64,000 bases of DNA. Source: Mesorhizobium jarvisii. GTDB lineage: Bacteria; Pseudomonadota; Alphaproteobacteria; Rhizobiales; Rhizobiaceae. Location: assembly GCF_003601985.1 (NCBI RefSeq), contig NZ_QZXA01000001.1:372001-436000 (forward strand). Direction: 5' to 3'. Positions 16,737 through 25,468 of the stretch are shown here, piece after piece; positions within the stretch are counted from its first letter, which is position 1; the number at the start of each line of letters is the position of its first letter. The notes under the pieces were generated by a model. That model was not told the origin of the DNA, ran no database searches, and worked only from the letters and a program-made list of their open reading frames with translations. The translations under genes and the position numbers were made by a program.

Positions 16737-17711
16737 CTACCCGACCGGCGTCTCTTCCACGAGCGATCGCGCCGTCCGCTCGTCTGTTATCAGGCCCTTG
16801 AGATAGCGGCCTTCGAGCACCGACTTGATGGCGCGAACCTTGATCTTGCCGCCGGCGACGGCGACGATCCGGCGGCTGGCAATGTCCTCGCGCGTCAAGG
16901 CCAGCGCCCGGTTGGAAACGGTCGTCGCCACCGCCTTGCCGGCCTTGTCGAAGAAATGGCCAAGCAATTCGCCGACGCCGCCATTGCGGCGGATCTCCTC
17001 CATCTCGCCCTTTTCGATCATGCCGGTGGCAACCAGCGACGCCTCGCGCTCAGCGGTGCCAATGCCGGCGAACAACAGGTCGGCGGAGCGCGCGAGATCG
17101 AAGACCTCGCTGATGCCCTTCTGCCCGAGCAGGACGGTGCGGTCCTCGGCCGTGTTGGCGAACATCGGCACCGGCATGACATAGGCTTCGGCGCCGGTGC
17201 GTTCGGCCAGGCGGTGAATGACGTCATGCGGATTGGCCGAGAATTTACGCGTCAGGCCGCCCAGCAGCGAGACGAAGCGGATCTTGTCGGTCGAGGTGCG
17301 CGGCAGATATTCGACGCAGGCGGCAAGCGTGCGGCCATGGCCGACGCCGATCAGCGCTTCCTCGCCGCGCTCGATCTCGCGCTTGAGGAACTGCGCGCCG
17401 GCAATGCCGAGCGCCTTGAGCGGCAGATCCTCGGAATCGAAGTCCGGAACCACCTCGCAATAATCGAGGCCGTAGCGGCGGGACAGTTCATCCTCGAGCT
17501 CGACGCATTCCGACACTTCGCCGTCGATATAGACCTTCACCAACCCTTCCTGGTTGGCCTTGGTGATGAGGCGATGGGCCTTGAGGCTGGTCAGCCCCAG
17601 CCGCTTGGCGACCTCGGACTGGGTCAGGCCGCCGGCATAGTGAAGCCACGCGGCACGCGTCGCCATGCTGGTTTCGTCGTCGCGCAGGAGGCCGTTGCCG
17701 AACCCTACCAT
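16737..17711 (-). CDS. eryD: SorC/DeoR-type sugar-binding regulator EryD
   Basis: A 324-residue SorC-family regulator. An N-terminal helix-turn-helix (GLTQSEVAKRLGLTSLKAHR, about residues 29-48) is followed by the sugar-phosphate-binding domain with GVGHGRTLAACVEYLP and, near residue 225, FAGIGTAERE. Brucella eryD, the erythritol-responsive repressor of its ery operon, is of this family and length. Here it is the first gene of the operon, 45 bases before the binding-protein gene, so it probably regulates itself. The ATG at 17711 follows TAGGGTGGAA; a GTG six bases upstream is equally possible. Confidence 0.85.
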   Translation of the reverse strand: MVGFGNGLLRDDETSMATRAAWLHYAGGLTQSEVAKRLGLTSLKAHRLITKANQEGLVKVYIDGEVSECVELEDELSRRYGLDYCEVVPDFDSEDLPLKALGIAGAQFLKREIERGEEALIGVGHGRTLAACVEYLPRTSTDKIRFVSLLGGLTRKFSANPHDVIHRLAERTGAEAYVMPVPMFANTAEDRTVLLGQKGISEVFDLARSADLLFAGIGTAEREASLVATGMIEKGEMEEIRRNGGVGELLGHFFDKAGKAVATTVSNRALALTREDIASRRIVAVAGGKIKVRAIKSVLEGRYLKGLITDERTARSLVEETPVG

Positions 17712-17721
17712 TTCCACCCTA

Positions 17722-17735
17722 TGATATTTTTATCA
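17722..17735. promoter_or_regulatory. Short palindrome TGATA-TTTT-TATCA upstream of eryD
   Basis: A perfect 5+4+5 inverted repeat lies 11 bases upstream of the eryD start in an A/T-rich tract (17722-17757) that also looks like a promoter region. Its half-sites (TGATA/TATCA) are the same as those in the 3505-3523 repeat at the other end of the locus, in the opposite arrangement. It could be an EryD site; the rest of the 17712-17880 gap shows nothing else. Confidence 0.35.
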
Positions 17736-17880
17736 GTTGCTGCAAAATTTTTCACAACGAGCGGTCGGAGTCAAGCGACCCCTTTTGCGAAATCGCGGGA
17801 TGGCGATCGAAACGAGCTTTGGCCTTCTGTCTGGCGATGCCGATGAATGGCGATACGAGAGGCCCTATCCGGCGTGCAGG

Positions 17881-19185
17881 TCAGCACCGCCGGCTGTTCA
17901 AGCCAGGTTCTGGATTGCCGTTTTTTGATTGCGCCAGGTCGAGCGCGTGCTTACGCTTGGCCGCCGGACTCTCGTCCTCGGCGCGGACCAGCTTGATGTC
18001 GGCGCCTGCCGCCCATACGCCGACATCTTCCCGTCGCAAGGCCGCCGCCATCATGTCGGGAAACAGATCAGGCGTGCAGGCGAAGACCGGGATGCCCAGT
18101 GCCGCCACCGAGCCTGCCATCTTCGGGTCATAGCCCGGCCTGCCCTGATCGGTTAGCGCCAGAAGCACCACGACATTGACACCGGAGCGAACGAGTGACG
18201 CCAGCCGCTGCAGCAATTCCTGGCCGTTGCCGCCCTCATAAAGGTCGGTGATCAGCACCATATGCGACTTGGTCGGCCGCTCGATACGATCGGCGCAATA
18301 GGCGACGGCCTGGTTGATGTCGGTGCCGCCGCCAAGCTGCACGCCGAACAGGACCTCGACGGGATCGCTGAGTTCCTCGGTCAGGTCGACGATCGCCGTA
18401 TCGAAGCAGACGAGCTTGGTCCGCACCACAGGCAAGGAAGCCATCACGGCGGCGAATATCGAGGCGTAAATCACCGAACTTGCCATCGAGCCGGACTGGT
18501 CGACGCACAGCACCACCTCGTCCAGGTCGACCAGTCTGCGCTGCTTTCGCATGAAGCCGACCAGCTTCTCCGGCACGATTGTCTTGTGCTCGGCCTGGTA
18601 ATGGCGAAGGTTTGCCGAGATGGTGCGCGGCCAGTCAATGTCGCGCTGGCGTGGACGATTGGTGCGTTGCGACCGGTCGAGCGCGCCGCGGATCGCCTCG
18701 GCGGTCTTCTGTTCCAGCCGCTGCATCAGCTTGGCGACGATATCGGCGATGATGGTGCGCGCCATATCCTTGGTCTTGGCCGGCATGACCGAACGCAGCG
18801 AGATCAGGTCGGCGACGAGATTGACGTCGGCCTCGATCGCCTTGAGGAATTCCGGCTCCATCAGCATCTGCTTCAGATTGAGCCGCTCGAACGCATCCTT
18901 CTGGACGATCTGCACGACCTGCGCGGGAAAGAACGACCTGATATCGCCCATCCACTGCGCCACCCGGGGCGCCGAGCGGCCGAGCCCGCCGCGCCGCTTG
19001 CGCGGATCGGCCACCGTATCGCCGGCGCCATCGCCGTAGAGCGCATCGAGCGCCGCCGACAGTCGCTTGTCGGTGTCTGACAACGCCGACGATTTCTCAT
19101 CGTCGGCACCGATCGCCAGGCGCCAGCGGCGCTCCCGGCCGTCGCCCGCGGGCTCCGTTTCGCCGATGTCGACTTCCTCATCCAT
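17881..19185 (-). CDS. VWA-domain protein (YehP-like) of the MoxR/SWIM operon
   Basis: A 434-residue protein with a C-terminal von Willebrand A domain. A complete MIDAS site is visible: DQSGSMASS (about residue 232), GGGTDI (about 292) and ITDLYEGG (about 317). The N-terminal half is charged and helical, with no known catalytic motif. Its ATG lies inside the 3' end of the DUF5682 gene (eight-base overlap), so it is coupled to it. MoxR ATPases commonly work with VWA proteins as chaperone-like pairs, and E. coli YehP with YehL is the closest known parallel in gene order. The substrate and role are unknown. Confidence 0.85.
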   Translation of the reverse strand: MDEEVDIGETEPAGDGRERRWRLAIGADDEKSSALSDTDKRLSAALDALYGDGAGDTVADPRKRRGGLGRSAPRVAQWMGDIRSFFPAQVVQIVQKDAFERLNLKQMLMEPEFLKAIEADVNLVADLISLRSVMPAKTKDMARTIIADIVAKLMQRLEQKTAEAIRGALDRSQRTNRPRQRDIDWPRTISANLRHYQAEHKTIVPEKLVGFMRKQRRLVDLDEVVLCVDQSGSMASSVIYASIFAAVMASLPVVRTKLVCFDTAIVDLTEELSDPVEVLFGVQLGGGTDINQAVAYCADRIERPTKSHMVLITDLYEGGNGQELLQRLASLVRSGVNVVVLLALTDQGRPGYDPKMAGSVAALGIPVFACTPDLFPDMMAAALRREDVGVWAAGADIKLVRAEDESPAAKRKHALDLAQSKNGNPEPGLNSRRC

Positions 19186-20248
19186 TGCCGTTCCCGCTCA
19201 TCAGCAAAGGTCCAAGTCGTTCCAGATGCCGGCGCCAGGCCTCATCGCCGTTTGGCGTCGGCGTCAGCCCTACTGGCAGGCGTCTGATACGACCGAGCAC
19301 CGCTTCGATCAGCCGCCGCCGCTCCATCGAATCCAGATGCGAAAACACCCGGCGCAGCAGCGGCAGATGCGCGATGAAGGCGTCTTCGTCGAGGGATTTG
19401 AGCCAGGCATCGACCGCGCCGCGCAGGCTTTCATCATAGATCAACCTCTGACCAGCAGTGCTGAAAAAACCCTCGAAGAAGCCCGCGGCCTCGGTGACCG
19501 GCGTGCCCGGAGAGAGGCGCCGCTCGATCAGGCCGGCCGCGGCTTCGGCGGACAGATGGCCGGCTTCGTAAAGCAGGTGCGCGGCACACCCCGCGACCAG
19601 CGCCGTCGATCGAGATCCGTCGAGCACGGTCGCCAGTCCGTTGCGCCAGGCGTTCAGAACGTCCTGTGCCGGTTCGACGAGCTTGATCGCCTCATCAGCC
19701 TTGCGCATGGCGCCGACCAGGGCCGTCGAAGCCTGGGCATCGAGGTCGCGCGCGGCGTAGGCGAGCGCGATGCCGCCTTCGACGATCAGCCGTTCCAAAA
19801 GGCCGGACAAGCGTGCTGTTTCTGTCTTGCGGGCTTCACCATAGCGGATGATGTCAGCGAGCGGCGGCACCGACGCCAGGATTTCCAGGCATTCGCTGCT
19901 GCGCGCCGCGCGTTCCTCCAGTGCCGCCAGGCCGGCGGTCGAAGCCTCCGATAAATTGGCCGTAATGGCGCCCTGAACCAGCGCCGCCAGCGCGTCGAGC
20001 GATGTCGTGGCGCCGATCATCTGGATCAGCCGGCCGTTGGCGGCCTTTTCGATGGTCGGTCCATGGACGAGGTTCTCGACCAGGCGAACGGCATATTCCG
20101 GCTCCCATGACATGGTCCAGCGCTCGCGGAACGTGCCGCGGCTGCGGCCGCTGTCGGTGAGTTTGCCCCAGTGCACGCCAAGCACGTTCAAGCGATGCAG
20201 CAAGGTCGACCGGAACAGCCCGCTGTCGCTGCGCAGGTCGACCGACAA
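19178..20248 (-). CDS. DUF5682-family protein, C-terminal part (after frameshift)
   Basis: A mostly helical 356-residue stretch that continues the family after the frameshift; the in-frame homology extends upstream of the ATG at 20248 to about 20335, so that ATG is not a natural start. It contains ERWTMSWEPEYAVRLVENL (about residue 46), typical of the DUF5682 C-terminal half. No enzyme motif is visible. It could be made separately only by re-initiation. Confidence 0.68.
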   Translation of the reverse strand: MSVDLRSDSGLFRSTLLHRLNVLGVHWGKLTDSGRSRGTFRERWTMSWEPEYAVRLVENLVHGPTIEKAANGRLIQMIGATTSLDALAALVQGAITANLSEASTAGLAALEERAARSSECLEILASVPPLADIIRYGEARKTETARLSGLLERLIVEGGIALAYAARDLDAQASTALVGAMRKADEAIKLVEPAQDVLNAWRNGLATVLDGSRSTALVAGCAAHLLYEAGHLSAEAAAGLIERRLSPGTPVTEAAGFFEGFFSTAGQRLIYDESLRGAVDAWLKSLDEDAFIAHLPLLRRVFSHLDSMERRRLIEAVLGRIRRLPVGLTPTPNGDEAWRRHLERLGPLLMSGNGNG

Positions 20249-20310
20249 TTCGCGCTCCAGCGCCTCCGGCTTCAGCCGCGCCGCCTTCTGGTTGCGCTGC
20301 AGATCCTCGA

Positions 20311-21420
20311 TCAGCGGCGCCAGCGGGGTGTCGGTGGAATTTCACCGACATCGGCGCCCAGAAGCAGCTCGGCTTCGACCAGCGCCCACAGCACCGCTTC
20401 GCCGTTGAACAAAGCGGCGATCGCGGCGTCACGCAATTCCTCGAAGCCGGGCTTTGGCCGCTCGCGGATCGCAGCCAGCGTGCGTGCCAGCCTTTCGGCT
20501 TCGATCAGCGAGGCGGTGGAGACCATATGCCCCTTCGCCCGCAGCACCGCCGCGATCATGGCGAGCCACAGCGTCGCCGCGTCATGCCGGCCGCGCGTCT
20601 GCCAGAGATGCTTGCACCAACCGGGCGCGACGACACCGGCCCCGTAACCGAAACCGAGCGCCAGGCGCGGGCCTGTCCATGGCGCCCAGGTCATCGTGCT
20701 CTTGCGCCGGGCCAGCCCCTTGAGCAGGGCCTGGTCCTCCTTCTGCGGTCGCGTCGCCTGCAGTGCCGGCACATGGAAAGCGCCGCAGACGACAGCGATC
20801 GGCCCGTCGAATTCCTTGCGCGCGGCGGCGATTTCAAGCCGCATATGGGCTTCGCGTTTCGCCTCGAATTCCGCAAGCGGACCTTCGCCCTCGCGCAGCG
20901 TCGTCATCGCATCGGCGATCGCCGCGAAGATCGGGCCGGGCTGCGGGTTCTGCTCGATGATGTCGGCCCACCAGCTTTCGCCATCCTCATAGCCCGCGGC
21001 CTGCGCCAGCGTGCCGATCGGATCGCGCAGATGCGGCGCCATCTCAACCTCGACGGCGGCTTCCGTTCCATCGGCTTTTTCCGCAGCCTCAACCGGTGCG
21101 ACCCGCGCCGAAGACGGCAGATCGATGAACCGGACAGTGGCTTTGTTGGAGAAGGCCCAGAGCGTGGCCTGATACTCCGGCGAGAACTCGGCAAAGGGCC
21201 AGAAGCTGGTCGCGGCCGGATCGTCTTCGGGATAGCACAGCAACGCCACCGGCGGCTGCATTTCGGGGCGGGCGAGAAATGACAGCAGCGCCGATGCGTC
21301 GGCCGGCCCCTCGATCAGTACTGCGGCCGGTTTCAACTCCTGCAACGCCTGCACCAGGCTGGCGGCGGAGCCGGGCCCGTGATGGCGTATGCCGAAATAG
21401 GAAACGTCGCTGTCCACCAT
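20311..21420 (-). CDS. DUF5682-family protein, N-terminal part (before frameshift)
   Basis: A 369-residue open frame beginning MVDSDVSYFGIRHHGPGSA, with the DUF5682 N-terminal motifs GIRHHGPGSA and VLIEGPADA and the middle motif VVCGAFHVPAL (about residue 213). These recall TraB/ChaN-like proteins, in which GxHH and GxxH residues are conserved; that link is tentative. It starts four bases after the MoxR stop, so it is the next gene in the operon. The last 11 residues before the stop are out of frame with the family. Confidence 0.72.
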   Translation of the reverse strand: MVDSDVSYFGIRHHGPGSAASLVQALQELKPAAVLIEGPADASALLSFLARPEMQPPVALLCYPEDDPAATSFWPFAEFSPEYQATLWAFSNKATVRFIDLPSSARVAPVEAAEKADGTEAAVEVEMAPHLRDPIGTLAQAAGYEDGESWWADIIEQNPQPGPIFAAIADAMTTLREGEGPLAEFEAKREAHMRLEIAAARKEFDGPIAVVCGAFHVPALQATRPQKEDQALLKGLARRKSTMTWAPWTGPRLALGFGYGAGVVAPGWCKHLWQTRGRHDAATLWLAMIAAVLRAKGHMVSTASLIEAERLARTLAAIRERPKPGFEELRDAAIAALFNGEAVLWALVEAELLLGADVGEIPPTPRWRR

Positions 21421-21424
21421 GACG

Positions 21425-22504
21425 TCAGATCGCGGCGTTCAAGGCGGTGTAATAGCCGGCGTAGTCGGGCCGCTTCTTGAGCACGGTTTCCAGATACTCC
21501 TCCAGCACCAGCTTGTCCTGCACCGGATCCTTCACGATCGCACCGACAAGGCTGGCAGCGAGGCCTTCGGCGCCGAGCTTGCCACTGTCGAACCAAGCGG
21601 CCTGACTGAGCCCGCCAACCATGGTGGCGATTGCCTCCGCCGTGGACAGCGACCCGGACGGCGTCTTCAACGTCACCTTCCCGTCCGCCGTCGCGCCGGA
21701 GCGCAACTCTCGGAAAATGGTCAGCACGCGGGCAATCTCCTCGCCGACATTCTTCGGCACCGGAAGGTCGAGACCGCCGGCCATCTCGCCGACGCGTTTG
21801 GAGACGATCGCCACCTCCTCCGCCATGTCTTCGGGCAAAGGCAGCACGACGACGTTGAAGCGGCGCTTCAGCGCCGAGGACAGTTCGTTGACGCCCTTGT
21901 CGCGGTTGTTGGCGGTGGCGATGATGTTGAAGCCGCGCTGCGCGTAGATCGAGGTGTTGAGTTCGGGGATCGGCATCATCTTTTCGGACAGCACGGTGAT
22001 CAGCGTGTCCTGCACATCCGAACCCATGCGCGTCAGTTCCTCGAGGCGGCAGAGCTTGCCGTCCTGCATGGCGCGGTAGAGCGGCGTCGGCACCAGTGCC
22101 TCCTGGCTTGGACCCTTGGCCAGAAGCTGCGCATAATTCCAACCATAGCGGATCTGGTTCTCGTCGGTGCCGGCCGTGCACTGCACGATCAGCGTCGAGT
22201 CGCCCATGATGGCGGCGGCGAGATGCTCCGACACCCAGGATTTGGCGGTCCCGGGAACACCAAGCAGCAACAATGCGCGGTCGGTGGCAAGCGTCGCCAC
22301 GGCGGTTTCCATCAACCGGCGGCGGCCAACATATTTGGGCGTTATCAGCGTGCCGTCGTCAGCCTTTCCGCCAAGCAGGTAAGTCAGCACCGCCTTTGGC
22401 GACAGGCTCCAGCCGGCGGGCCTTTGCCGGTCGTCGTTGCGCGCGAGCGCCTGCAATTCGGCGGCGTAGGCCTGCTCGACCGGAAGACGGATGGCTGCGT
22501 TCAT
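21425..22504 (-). CDS. MoxR-family AAA+ ATPase (YehL-like)
   Basis: A 359-residue AAA+ ATPase of the MoxR group. Walker A is LLLLGVPGTAKS (about residues 79-90), Walker B region KLCRLEELTRMGSDVQDTL (about 150), sensor 1 NIIATANNRDKGVNELSSAL (about 195), with the Arg finger at LKRRF. The Walker A has Ala-Lys-Ser and the Walker B has Glu-Glu instead of Asp-Glu. I placed the start at ATG 22504. The order SWIM, DUF5691, MoxR, DUF5682, VWA matches a widespread conserved cluster. It probably remodels a protein target together with the VWA protein; the target is unknown. Confidence 0.87.
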   Translation of the reverse strand: MNAAIRLPVEQAYAAELQALARNDDRQRPAGWSLSPKAVLTYLLGGKADDGTLITPKYVGRRRLMETAVATLATDRALLLLGVPGTAKSWVSEHLAAAIMGDSTLIVQCTAGTDENQIRYGWNYAQLLAKGPSQEALVPTPLYRAMQDGKLCRLEELTRMGSDVQDTLITVLSEKMMPIPELNTSIYAQRGFNIIATANNRDKGVNELSSALKRRFNVVVLPLPEDMAEEVAIVSKRVGEMAGGLDLPVPKNVGEEIARVLTIFRELRSGATADGKVTLKTPSGSLSTAEAIATMVGGLSQAAWFDSGKLGAEGLAASLVGAIVKDPVQDKLVLEEYLETVLKKRPDYAGYYTALNAAI

Positions 22505-22523
22505 TTGCTGTTCTCCGGATTGA

Positions 22524-23963
22524 TCATGTGTCGGTTGAAGGCCCTGCCAGGGATGCGTTGAGGCGCAGAAGACCAAGAGAAGGTGCTGCCGGCGCCATGC
22601 CGGCCGTGACGACATCGCCGATCAATCTTTCCGACGCCGCGGCCGTGGCGAGAAAGCCCAGCGTTTCCAGAAGCTGGTCGGCGCCGCGCTTTGCGGCCTC
22701 ATCGTTTCCCGCGACGGCAGCGCACAGTGCCGGCAGCGTCTTGCCGTTGGTCAGGTCGGCCCAGTCCAGCCAGCCTGCCTCGACGCCCTCGGCCAGGCTG
22801 AGCGCACCGAGATAATACGTGTCCTTCAAGATCAGCCTGATCAGGTCCCGCTGCCTGCGACTGTCCAGGCGCGGCATCAAATGCAGGGCGAAAAGCGCCG
22901 GCTTGCCGCCCTCGGCGGCAAGCGTGTCGGCCAAGTGCGCGACCGCAGCGTCGCTGCCCGACGCGGCGACCATGCGGGAGACTAGGATATCGACATTGTT
23001 GTCGGCGCCGAACTGCCACGCGCCTATGAAGTCGGCTTCGGTGACGCCGAAGCGCGCTGCGAGGTCGATCAGGTTCCAGGTCTCGAACAGTTCGGCGCGG
23101 CGCCGCTCCTGCGCCGGGGATTTCAGCTTCGCCGGGGCGTAGGTGGTGCGGCGGCGGATGAAGCCGGATTTGCCTTCCGTGATGAAGGCGGCGAGTTCGG
23201 CTGTTGGATCTCCCGGCCCGCCATCGCCTGGCTGGCCATGCTCGCCCAACCGCGCCAGCATCCGGCCGGCCAATTCGCGCACCTTGCCGGAGCGGTCGGC
23301 GGACAGGCTTTTCAGGAACGGCACGTCACCGGCGCCCAGGCCGAAATGCATGAGCGCAATGAGCACAAGCCTGATCTCGGCTGGTTCGCTTGATCCCTTG
23401 GTCTCGATCAGTTGCCGGGCCACAGCGGGTGCTGTGCGGCGCATGTCGGCCAGCGCACTGCGGCGCGCGGCGGGATAGAATTCGTCCCAATTCTCAGCCG
23501 TCAGTTGCTCCCGGCTCGTGCGTTTTTCGCCGTCGACGCCCGCCTGCCAGTCGATCCAGGGTGCATAGACATCCGGACTGGTCTGATCCGACGCGGCCGG
23601 CATCCAGTCCATCGGATGCAGCACGAAGCCGCGGCTGGCGACGAGGGCCACCACGCGCGACTTGCCCCTTGCGTCGTCGGCGTGTTTCAGCGCCGCCCGC
23701 AACAGCGGCCGCAGCCGCCCCGGCAGCATCGGCAAGGCGAGTTCAGGCAGCGGCGGGCGACGCTTCAGCGTCTTCGGCGCGGCCGGCCGCAAGGCGATTT
23801 CGAGTGCTTGTGCGGCGATCGCCAGCAATCGGCGCTCACGCTCGTCGGGGCTGGCACCGGCGACGAACTCCTTCCAAGTGGCCGGAGCCAGCTCAAAGCT
23901 CGTTCCGCCGGTGATCCAGCAATCGCGCATGGTCGCAAGGCCTGTCTGCTCGATCTCGTTCAC
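22524..23963 (-). CDS. DUF5691-family protein
   Basis: A 479-residue cytoplasmic protein, rich in helices and resembling HEAT-like repeats in its middle and C-terminal parts (for example LKSLSADRSGKVRELAGRML near residue 230). WITGGTSFELAPATWKEFV near the N terminus and QLIETKGSSEPAEIRLVLIA are family-like stretches. No catalytic motif was recognised. Its ATG overlaps the SWIM gene stop by four bases, and MoxR follows after 19 bases. It is known only as a regular member of SWIM/MoxR/VWA clusters. Confidence 0.78.
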   Translation of the reverse strand: MNEIEQTGLATMRDCWITGGTSFELAPATWKEFVAGASPDERERRLLAIAAQALEIALRPAAPKTLKRRPPLPELALPMLPGRLRPLLRAALKHADDARGKSRVVALVASRGFVLHPMDWMPAASDQTSPDVYAPWIDWQAGVDGEKRTSREQLTAENWDEFYPAARRSALADMRRTAPAVARQLIETKGSSEPAEIRLVLIALMHFGLGAGDVPFLKSLSADRSGKVRELAGRMLARLGEHGQPGDGGPGDPTAELAAFITEGKSGFIRRRTTYAPAKLKSPAQERRRAELFETWNLIDLAARFGVTEADFIGAWQFGADNNVDILVSRMVAASGSDAAVAHLADTLAAEGGKPALFALHLMPRLDSRRQRDLIRLILKDTYYLGALSLAEGVEAGWLDWADLTNGKTLPALCAAVAGNDEAAKRGADQLLETLGFLATAAASERLIGDVVTAGMAPAAPSLGLLRLNASLAGPSTDT

Positions 23964-25357
23964 GACAGATCAAGCCTTCCGAAGCCGCTTTGCGCCGCCA
24001 GAAGATGAAGCCGGCCGCCGCTCCAAACCGCTGCCGTTGCCGCTAGGTCGAGACCAAGCAGCGTGGGACTGATGGTATCGGCGATCGGCAAGGCGATGCC
24101 ATGCGGATCGTCAGTGGATTGCCACCAGGCGTCCCCCCGATCGTCCAGCAGGATCGCACCGGGGGGCAACAGGACAGGGCAATCGGTGAGCCAGGGGGCC
24201 GTGTCCTGGTGAGCGGCATGGGCCGCGAGCGGATCGGCTGCGCCCAAGCCGAAATCCGGCCATTGCCCTGACGTGACGTCGCCCCTGCGCTCCGCAACCA
24301 GCGCCCGCAAGGGCTGGCGCGCGGGATAAAAGACGAGCGTTGCATCGAAGCGATCGCCCGGCGTGAAGGCGTTAGACCGGCGACCGGCCGAGGCCGGGAA
24401 ATAGTCGAGCAGGAGAGCAAATCGCGGGGCGGCGCTCTTCAGGTCGAGCAGCCAGGTCGAATGACTGACAAGGCCGTCACGGCGCGTCTCGATCTTTTCG
24501 CCGAGCACCTCCCAGAGGCTTTCGACCTGGATCGCGTCGGGATTGGCGAGCACCTGCTCGCGGCTTTCGGAAGTCGACACCAGCCGCCTCAGTTCGGCGT
24601 CGTCAGGTGCCTGTCGCCAGGCCTTGGCCAGCAGCACGAGCTTGCCGAGTTCGCGGATTGCGGCGTCTGGCCGTTCCTCGCTGCGCAGACCCATCAGCCG
24701 GGACGGAATCTCATCGATGCGGCCAGCAAGCGCCGTCGCCTTCATGTCGACCAGCCGCGCCGCAATGCGGCGGCACCGATCACTGCTGTTGTCGACAAAG
24801 CCTACAAGACCAAGCCGTAGCTGATCCGATATCCATTGATCGAGTTCGTCCAAAGCCGCCGAGACCGAGGACCGCGTATCCTCGTGGCGCTTGCGCTGCG
24901 CCGTCTCCCGGCGTTCGATCGCGGCTGCGTCCTCGACAGCGGCGCCTTCGTCGTTAAGCGAGGCCTCGCCGATGCTCTTGCCTGCCGCGCCGGGCGTCGG
25001 TGCAACCGGCGGCGATGTGGTCTTCCTGCGACGGCCGAGCCAATCGTTCACCCATTCCGGCGTCGAGCCGGCGGCGGCGAAACTCGCTGGCGCGGTGGCG
25101 GCGATCCACATCAGCGCCAAAGTGTGCTTGCAGGGAAATTTCCGCGACGGACAGGTGCATTTGTAGCCGTGGTCGCTGGTGTCGACGACGACGCGATAGG
25201 GGTTGGAGCCGGAGCCCTGGCATTCGCCCCAGATAAGCGCCAGTTCTTCGTTCTTTTCGAGCCGTGGCCAGTTCGATTGCTTGGTCAACTTGGACGCCGC
25301 GCTCAACGACGCCTGGTCGGGCGCGAGCGCTTCGATGGTTTTCAAGTCAAATTCCAA
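23960..25357 (-). CDS. SWIM zinc-finger protein (YehQ-like)
   Basis: A 465-residue protein with a SWIM zinc finger at about residues 64-81, YKCTCPSRKFPCKHTLAL, giving the CxC...CxH metal ligands. SWIM fingers bind DNA or proteins. A low-complexity linker (residues 105-160) leads into a large C-terminal part without recognised motifs. I set the start at TTG 25357 because GAGAGGCG lies just upstream and the preceding frame is not family-like. It is the first gene of the five-gene operon, 111 bases from the next gene upstream. E. coli YehQ beside YehL and YehP is a parallel. Confidence 0.82.
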   Translation of the reverse strand: MEFDLKTIEALAPDQASLSAASKLTKQSNWPRLEKNEELALIWGECQGSGSNPYRVVVDTSDHGYKCTCPSRKFPCKHTLALMWIAATAPASFAAAGSTPEWVNDWLGRRRKTTSPPVAPTPGAAGKSIGEASLNDEGAAVEDAAAIERRETAQRKRHEDTRSSVSAALDELDQWISDQLRLGLVGFVDNSSDRCRRIAARLVDMKATALAGRIDEIPSRLMGLRSEERPDAAIRELGKLVLLAKAWRQAPDDAELRRLVSTSESREQVLANPDAIQVESLWEVLGEKIETRRDGLVSHSTWLLDLKSAAPRFALLLDYFPASAGRRSNAFTPGDRFDATLVFYPARQPLRALVAERRGDVTSGQWPDFGLGAADPLAAHAAHQDTAPWLTDCPVLLPPGAILLDDRGDAWWQSTDDPHGIALPIADTISPTLLGLDLAATAAVWSGGRLHLLAAQSGFGRLDLS

Positions 25358-25468
25358 GCCGCGCCTCTCGTCGCTCGAACGAATTCCGGTCGCCAGTATA
25401 GATGGCCCGATATGACGGATTCTTGTAGCAGCAGAGGGATAGAGGTCGATACAGCGGGCTGCAAGCAC

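Larger units (their letters stand above)
19178..21420 (-). pseudogene. DUF5682-family (YehM-like) gene interrupted by a one-base frameshift
   Basis: Two adjoining frames together make one DUF5682 protein. The upstream frame runs from 21420 to a stop at 20311; the downstream frame is open from about 20335 to 19178. Around 20335-20340 the first frame reads GEIPPTPRWRR-stop, while the frame shifted by one base reads TDTPLAPLIEDLQRNQ and continues without a break. Restoring one base near 20336 would give about 747 residues, close to YehM (759). The defect may be a real mutation or a sequencing error. Neighbouring genes are intact. Confidence 0.75.
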
